A DNA stretch of 64,000 nucleotides from Lysobacterales bacterium (lineage in GTDB: Bacteria > Pseudomonadota > Gammaproteobacteria > Xanthomonadales > Xanthomonadaceae), in the NCBI GenBank assembly GCA_017302135.1, contig JAFLDZ010000012.1, positions 1-64,000 on the forward strand. Direction: 5' to 3'. Both the position numbers and the translations under genes were made by a program. Below the pieces are notes generated by a model. It was given only the letters and a program-made list of their open reading frames with translations, was not told where the DNA came from and did not search any database. This document shows, piece by piece, positions 58,869 through 64,000 of the stretch. Position 1 is the stretch's first letter. Every line of letters begins with the position of its first letter.

Positions 58869-61511
58869 ATGGATAAGCAGAGAGGACCTGAGCTGGATGA
58901 GCTCATTTGTGAGTGGCTCGATTCCGGGGCCGTGTTTCCCGAGCATCTAACAATCAAGGAGTTCAAGGGCGGGAATTCAGAAGTACACGTATACGAAATC
59001 CTTGACCGGGATGAACGTGGTGTCGTGGAGCCGCTCAGGTACGCTAGGCGCGGAAAGAAGGGCTTTGTTCTGAGAGTGAGGCATCCTGTCACCAAGCGGG
59101 AGTATGCCGCGAAGCTGTGTATTCCGGCCGACTACAATGATGGCCACACACCACTGACAGAAGTCGAAGTTGCCGCAAGTCTGAGAGGTGGCGAAGATTT
59201 CATTCATCTAGCTCAAGTGGTGGGCCGCGTCGACAACTTCGATGGTCAGCCTGTTACGAGCGACTCTAGGCCTTGGGTCTGTCTTATCAGCGAGTGGTTG
59301 ACGGGAAGTACGCTGTTGGAGCGCATTCATGCCGACCCGGCCTCCATCACTCCAGACATGGTTGGCAAGGTGGCTGAAGGCCTGTTTGCTGCTGTGCTGT
59401 TCTTGGAGAAGCGTGGCTGGAAACACGACGACCTGCATTTGGGCAACATCATGCTCGTCGAAACAGATCCTGATCTCTTGGACATCGACCCGCTCCAACT
59501 GCCTCATAAGCTGAAGATTATCGACTGGGGAAGCATCAAGGAGATCGATCGAATCACTCAGAAGCCCCATGATGACTGGTCAAGGATTGCGGAGTGTCTA
59601 GCACAGCTCCATAACGTGCTTCATGCAAACCGGGCAATAGCGTCCAGGCACCCCGAGTTCATGAAGCAGCTTGCCACGTTTATCAAGGTCTTGGCAGATG
59701 ACGATCTAGCGCGCAACTTCCCACGGACCGAGTACTTACAACGAATTCGGGAAATCTCCAACGCTACAGCGTATGGCTCAAGGCAGCCTCCGCGGTTCCG
59801 ACCCTTTGACGCTATCAGCGCAGAGCACTTGGCAAGCGACCAAGTGCTGCTTGAACTCTTCGTCAATCATCTGCCTTGGATTGCCATTGTGCAGGCACCC
59901 GGCCCAGTCGTGCTAGTGGGGCCTCGCGGCTGCGGCAAGTCTATGGTGTTTCGGTACATGGCCGCCAGGACCCACATTGGCACACATAAGGCGAACTTCG
60001 ACAGCCTTTCGCGTCTTGGATTCTTTGGTGTCTATGTTGGTTGTGCTAGCGACCTTGGAAGCGACTTGCTGTGGCTGGCGCGAGAGCCCGGACGCCCTCA
60101 AAAACTCGCAGAAAGTATTACGACATACTTCAATCTCGTTCTGATCCGCGAATTGCTCAGATCATTTGCGCTGTGTGCAAGAGAAGATGGCGTCGCGAAG
60201 ATCATGGGACTCTCTGAATCCGCACGAGTCGGAATCGTGTCCTTCATACAGGAATTGTCCGGAAAGGAAATAGCTTTCGTCCGGGTTGCAGGGATGGACC
60301 CGTTACAGGCGGGTGCGGACGCGCTGGATCGCGCCCGACTGCGCTTGGCCCGAAACTTGCTCGACGGAAAGCCAGGAGAACTGATTTTGGGCTCAACGTT
60401 CCTCCGAGACGTATGCAGGAAGGCGGCTGAGCTGGTTCCCGGCCTACAACAGTTCCCAATCACTTTTCTCTTGGACGACTATACGTCACATCGCCTATCA
60501 AGACCGATCCAAGAGATATTGAACTCAATTCTTTGGCAGCGCGACGCAAGCCATGTATTCAAGGTGTCCAGCGAACCTCACGGGTTTAGTACGGGACACG
60601 TTGACGGTTCAAAAATTGATGCGAATCGGGAGTTTTCCTGGGTCGATGCAGGTGCTTTAACAATAGATGCAGATCATGAGGCTGGTCGCGAACGATTCGT
60701 TACCGAGTTACTCGATAAGCGCCTGGAACACGCAAGCTATGTGGGTCGGGTCACCACGTTGATTGGCGAGAGCGCGCACAAGACCGATCCAGAATTGGCG
60801 AAAGCGATCCGTACGCATCGCAAGGGCAATCAGTGGCACTACCATGGCATCCAGGTGCTTGCCAATGCCTGGAGCGGCGACGTCGCTACAGTTCTGCACA
60901 TGGTTCGGGAGATGTTCGCACGTGCTCACGTGGAGGAGTCTGCCAATGACCTGATTTCCCACCAGCACCAACACCAGGCAATTACTCAAGTCTCAGTTGG
61001 TCTACGTGATCGAGTGAGCGGCTACCATCCTTTTGGCGCGGAGATGGGGAAGATACTGATGGCATTCGGAAGCCTTGCTAGCGAACTTCTCGTGAAGGCG
61101 CCGGATCATGACCGGAAAGGTAATTTCCGGCTTCACCGAAAGTATCGGATCGAGATGACGTTACCGGGCGACGTCGACCTGTACACGGCGCTGGAGCAGT
61201 TGCAAGATGGTAGGCACGCTATGTCAGCGCTTGCCAAGGAACTAGTGCGACGCGCGATCTTTGTCGAGTTGCCCTCGAGTCGTGGCAAGGAATCTGCAGG
61301 TAGCCGGACAGTTCGCTGGCAGCTTCGAGCATCGCTCCTTCCGAGTTTCGGCACGTCACTCGTACGTCATCGCTACATCGACATAAAGCGCATAGAAGAT
61401 TTTGCGGAGTTTCTCACAAATCCCGATGTATTCAAGAGCAAAACCTTCAGGCGTTACGGGCAAGATTATGGGAACCTCAATGATCTGTTTCCGGATGAGG
61501 ATAGCGAATGA
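58869..61511 (+). CDS. Kinase-like domain fused to P-loop ATPase (candidate defence/signalling protein)
   Basis: An 880-residue cytoplasmic protein from ATG 58869 (AGGGGAAAA ribosome-binding site). Part 1 (about 30-270) is a protein-kinase/aminoglycoside-kinase-like fold: Lys82 in YAAKLC, HDDLHLGN (186-193; HxDLHxGN catalytic loop), and IDWGS (218-222) in place of DFG. Part 2 (about 320-600) is a P-loop ATPase of ORC/STAND-like type: Walker A GPRGCGKS (351-358), Walker B ITFLLDDYTS (531-540) and FKVSSEP sensor. The remaining 280 residues are helical with a winged-helix-like end. Its stop overlaps the next gene by 4 bp. This combination is unlike housekeeping genes and is common in anti-phage NTPases (inference). 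Confidence 0.75.
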   Translation: MDKQRGPELDELICEWLDSGAVFPEHLTIKEFKGGNSEVHVYEILDRDERGVVEPLRYARRGKKGFVLRVRHPVTKREYAAKLCIPADYNDGHTPLTEVEVAASLRGGEDFIHLAQVVGRVDNFDGQPVTSDSRPWVCLISEWLTGSTLLERIHADPASITPDMVGKVAEGLFAAVLFLEKRGWKHDDLHLGNIMLVETDPDLLDIDPLQLPHKLKIIDWGSIKEIDRITQKPHDDWSRIAECLAQLHNVLHANRAIASRHPEFMKQLATFIKVLADDDLARNFPRTEYLQRIREISNATAYGSRQPPRFRPFDAISAEHLASDQVLLELFVNHLPWIAIVQAPGPVVLVGPRGCGKSMVFRYMAARTHIGTHKANFDSLSRLGFFGVYVGCASDLGSDLLWLAREPGRPQKLAESITTYFNLVLIRELLRSFALCAREDGVAKIMGLSESARVGIVSFIQELSGKEIAFVRVAGMDPLQAGADALDRARLRLARNLLDGKPGELILGSTFLRDVCRKAAELVPGLQQFPITFLLDDYTSHRLSRPIQEILNSILWQRDASHVFKVSSEPHGFSTGHVDGSKIDANREFSWVDAGALTIDADHEAGRERFVTELLDKRLEHASYVGRVTTLIGESAHKTDPELAKAIRTHRKGNQWHYHGIQVLANAWSGDVATVLHMVREMFARAHVEESANDLISHQHQHQAITQVSVGLRDRVSGYHPFGAEMGKILMAFGSLASELLVKAPDHDRKGNFRLHRKYRIEMTLPGDVDLYTALEQLQDGRHAMSALAKELVRRAIFVELPSSRGKESAGSRTVRWQLRASLLPSFGTSLVRHRYIDIKRIEDFAEFLTNPDVFKSKTFRRYGQDYGNLNDLFPDEDSE

Positions 61512-62677
61512 AACAACGTAAGCGATTCAGTGTCCGAACGTTGACGGCCGCGGAAGCAGTAGCAACGCTTCCTGCAATGCGCGAATTCGATGGCTGTACG
61601 GACCCCATCGACATGTACATCCTGTCCGCTGGATTCGAGGAGCGCGTCCTCGCCATTCCGGATTCCTTACTGCGTGCCGGGAGCCTGGTTCGTGGACCGA
61701 TCCTTCTGGGCAGATATCGCACAAACCCTGAGGACAATGCACAACGCGAAGCTGAACTAAAGCCACGAATTGATGCTTTTGCGGCTGGCGATTATGTTCC
61801 CTTCGACGCAGATAGCCCAGAAAGTACATCGTCGGTAATCAAGACTGCACTCGCGGACAAGACAGGCGAACTCCATATCGCTTTCGATATTAGTGGTGCA
61901 TCTTCGACACTGATCCTGTCAGTCATAGCAGCACTGCTTCGCTCTGGTAGGAAAATGCGTTTGAGCATCTTCTATGCAACGGCGGCAAAATATCACGAGC
62001 CAAGTGATGCACTGCGCCAAGAGCCGCCCATCATGTGGGGGGATTCTGATTTTAGCGAGATCGGCGTTTCGGAAGTGGAAGTCAATGAGCTCTACCCCGG
62101 CAGCCATCATGATCATCTCCCTACTTTCGTAATCGCTTTGCCTTCCACAGCTCCTGCACGCATGAAACGATGCCTGGGACATCTTGGCGTAGAACCGCTC
62201 AGTGGAACGGAAGACCGTGTTCATTGGATCCTGCCCAAGACTGACATCCAGGAACACAAGTGGCGACAGAATGCCGTAAGGCAGGCTGTGCTAGACGTCG
62301 TCTGCGGGGAATCGCATAACGCCTTGCGGGCAAGTGATGGCGCGGACGCCTTTATGGAACCGTCTCTTGAATCGATCGAATACATTGACGTCGGCAACTA
62401 TCGTGAATGCGCACGCTTACTCATCGAGAAAATCGATGAAAAGGCCGGCCATAATATCTCTATTGTTCACCTGGGTACAAAAGTACAAGGTGTTGGTGTG
62501 GCATTGGCAATGGCTGCAAGAGAAGAAGTAGCGCTGGTCAGTGCCCGACCGCAGGCCTTCGCCGCGAGCACCTATTCAGACGGCGTCGGAAGTATGTTCG
62601 CGCTGACGATCGACGACCCCATTACGATGGTGCAGCATCTGTCCGCTATAGGAACCTTGAAGATTGAAGCTGAGTAA
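61508..62677 (+). CDS. Rossmann-like protein, second gene of the kinase-ATPase operon
   Basis: A 389-residue protein, ATGA overlap with the upstream stop (translational coupling). The middle shows a Rossmann-like beta-loop-alpha pattern (HIAFDISGASSTLILSVIAA, about 118-137, then a second strand MRLSIFYATAAKY). A similar element occurs near the C-terminus (VHLGTKVQGVGVALAMAA). It resembles CARF or other nucleotide-sensing Rossmann domains in outline, but no signature residues can be assigned. It may bind a nucleotide or act as the effector/sensor of the system. No signal peptide or membrane segment. Confidence 0.6.
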   Translation: MKQRKRFSVRTLTAAEAVATLPAMREFDGCTDPIDMYILSAGFEERVLAIPDSLLRAGSLVRGPILLGRYRTNPEDNAQREAELKPRIDAFAAGDYVPFDADSPESTSSVIKTALADKTGELHIAFDISGASSTLILSVIAALLRSGRKMRLSIFYATAAKYHEPSDALRQEPPIMWGDSDFSEIGVSEVEVNELYPGSHHDHLPTFVIALPSTAPARMKRCLGHLGVEPLSGTEDRVHWILPKTDIQEHKWRQNAVRQAVLDVVCGESHNALRASDGADAFMEPSLESIEYIDVGNYRECARLLIEKIDEKAGHNISIVHLGTKVQGVGVALAMAAREEVALVSARPQAFAASTYSDGVGSMFALTIDDPITMVQHLSAIGTLKIEAE

Positions 62678-62691
62678 TCAGGAGCTTTCAC

Positions 62692-63930
62692 ATGCGTCCT
62701 TCAGTAAACAATAGTGTGGTTATTCAAAAGCCCGGGTTTACAGATAGAGAGCTAGTTTGGCTGTGCCTCACGTCCCTTTGGCACCGCCGCTACGTCGAAA
62801 ACGTGGTCCATATCGTCTGCATGCCGTCGGGGGCAAGGGTGCGGCTGCGTTACAGCAGGGAGTACGTTAGTCCTGAGTTGTGGAATCGCGTAAGCGAAGG
62901 CAAGGCATTAGGCGATATTGTCGTGCTCATTGCGTTGCTGGACGCGCAATTTGTCGAGCCTCCGAGAGTCGAGCCGTTGCGTCGCTGCAAGCTGATCAGC
63001 GTTGGCTGCCAAGGCTCTGTTATTGTACTGGACGTAGTGCTTGGAGACTTCATGGTCGCCAGACAAGAAGGCAACGAGTTTTGGGAAGATATCAAAAAAA
63101 TCGCAATCAAGCCTCCCAAAAAAAGCGATTCTGACGATCCACCTTCTGGCCATTTCTTGCAGCAATTGACAACCGTTCCTACGAGCGTCCAGCGAGATTA
63201 TTCGATTCAAGCTTGGGAAATGGTTGCAAATTCGGTCTTTAGGATTGACGACTGCGTGAATCGCGGCAGGGTACAGCGACATATTCCATACTTGTTTTTC
63301 ATTGCTGGGCTCAACAATAAGCTCAACTCCTCGCTATTAAACCACGGCGAACTGGTTTGCGAGGGCGGTCTTTCTTTCTCCTTAGATGTCCATACCATCA
63401 TGCGCGAGAAGGCCGGCAAGATTGACAATCCGATCGGCGAAGTATGTTTGGAGGTGAGTCACCCGGCCGCAAAGTTCATCACGTCGAGACGCGTTCGCGT
63501 TGATTCACCGCGCGATGTCAAAACCATTCAGCTGTCAACCTCAAGCGTTTTTCGTCGCGTCTATGGTCACTTGTCAATTCGCAGTATCTGCTTCGAGTAT
63601 TTGGCTAGCGGAATTGAAGACGGGCATTCTATTCCGCAAGAGTCTGAAGGCCGCCCGTCGTCCGCTGGTAACGTCAATGTGTATTCGACAATCATGAAAG
63701 GTACAAATCGACGTGAAGAGGTCATCGCTACGCGTTATGATTTTTCACTAGCAGTAGGCAGGGTTCTTCCTTGGTTTGCCTGCGCCTTGGTTTCACTTGC
63801 AGCGGCCATTGCGGTGTATAAATCGCCGGACTCTGGTAATCCGGAGCTTTCCCATTTCGCACAACCTGCTCTAGTGTTTTTAGTTGCTCTTCTCGGCTTG
63901 CGCATAGGCCTAAGAGGGGAGAAAGCCTAA
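62692..63930 (+). CDS. C-terminally membrane-anchored protein, third gene of the operon
   Basis: A 412-residue protein 14 bp after the previous stop, with CAGGAGC ribosome-binding site. About 350 residues of unknown cytoplasmic domain are followed by two closely spaced hydrophobic helices (VLPWFACALVSLAAAIAVY, about 357-375, and ALVFLVALLGLRIGL, about 390-404). This layout (sensor ATPase, mediator, membrane-anchored partner) is typical of abortive-infection-like operons with a pore or membrane effector (inference). Codon use and GC are lower than in the upstream region. Confidence 0.65.
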   Translation: MRPSVNNSVVIQKPGFTDRELVWLCLTSLWHRRYVENVVHIVCMPSGARVRLRYSREYVSPELWNRVSEGKALGDIVVLIALLDAQFVEPPRVEPLRRCKLISVGCQGSVIVLDVVLGDFMVARQEGNEFWEDIKKIAIKPPKKSDSDDPPSGHFLQQLTTVPTSVQRDYSIQAWEMVANSVFRIDDCVNRGRVQRHIPYLFFIAGLNNKLNSSLLNHGELVCEGGLSFSLDVHTIMREKAGKIDNPIGEVCLEVSHPAAKFITSRRVRVDSPRDVKTIQLSTSSVFRRVYGHLSIRSICFEYLASGIEDGHSIPQESEGRPSSAGNVNVYSTIMKGTNRREEVIATRYDFSLAVGRVLPWFACALVSLAAAIAVYKSPDSGNPELSHFAQPALVFLVALLGLRIGLRGEKA

Positions 63931-64000
63931 GATGCAGCTGACTATTCCTAGCTAGAAAAATGTATCGATTTGAAGTTAAGGGCACATGGGGATGTAGGCT

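Noticed and set aside
55725..64000. Prophage next to tRNA-Arg
   Set aside because: No integrase, capsid, terminase or tail genes are visible, only a repressor-like gene.
56000..64000. Duplicate of the tRNA-Arg 3' end (attachment site)
   Set aside because: No copy of the last part of the tRNA was found in the window. The other end may lie outside.

Overview
The window comes from a GC-rich gammaproteobacterium, most likely of the Xanthomonadaceae/Lysobacteraceae (Lysobacter, Luteimonas and relatives). I infer this from the gene set (tdk, rep, plsB, mutM and ubiA of the types seen in that family, TonB-dependent carbohydrate loci, ECF sigma factor plus Ser/Thr kinase pairs) and from the REP-like palindromes. 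No database search was possible.

Layout. 1-5440: a secreted amidase-like protein, then a tight operon with a GrpB-type nucleotidyltransferase, an ABC-2 permease with no ATPase beside it, a poly(A)/CCA-type nucleotidyltransferase head and a large protein of unknown function. 5855-11691: a compact biosynthetic operon with a chorismate-lyase-like protein, an adenylate-forming ligase, a small acyl/aryl carrier protein, a HemN-like radical SAM enzyme, two sulfotransferases and an SDR between them. The ligase frame has no stop: it runs through the carrier gene in another frame and joins the radical SAM gene in frame. 11692-29262: housekeeping and envelope genes (CapA-like protein, mutM with a repeat-derived in-frame insert, ECF sigma factor and kinase, tdk, a duplicated pair of SEL1-like secreted proteins, rep, TauE-like permease, acid phosphatase lipoprotein, a candidate small RNA, lipoprotein and plsB). 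29359-36139: a 1,653-residue RCC1-repeat/Ig-like secreted protein and a divergent secreted Cys-rich protein.

36153-54365: an alpha-glucan (maltodextrin/starch) utilisation locus: pullulanase-type GH13, GH97 alpha-glucosidase, 2OG-oxygenase-like protein, double-domain esterase, tryptophan-halogenase-like flavoprotein, two sugar MFS transporters, a LacI-type regulator and a TonB-dependent receptor. A near-identical 14-bp site (TGAATACGTATGCA or a close variant) precedes four of its transcription units and is the likely LacI operator.

54683-64000: ubiA, tRNA-Arg(CCG), and a block that looks acquired beside the tRNA: an XRE regulator, two unknown genes, and then visibly lower-GC DNA carrying a tight three-gene operon (kinase-like/P-loop ATPase fusion, Rossmann-like protein, C-terminally membrane-anchored protein) behind a perfect 16-bp inverted repeat. 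This last operon is the best candidate for an undescribed, possibly defence-related, system.
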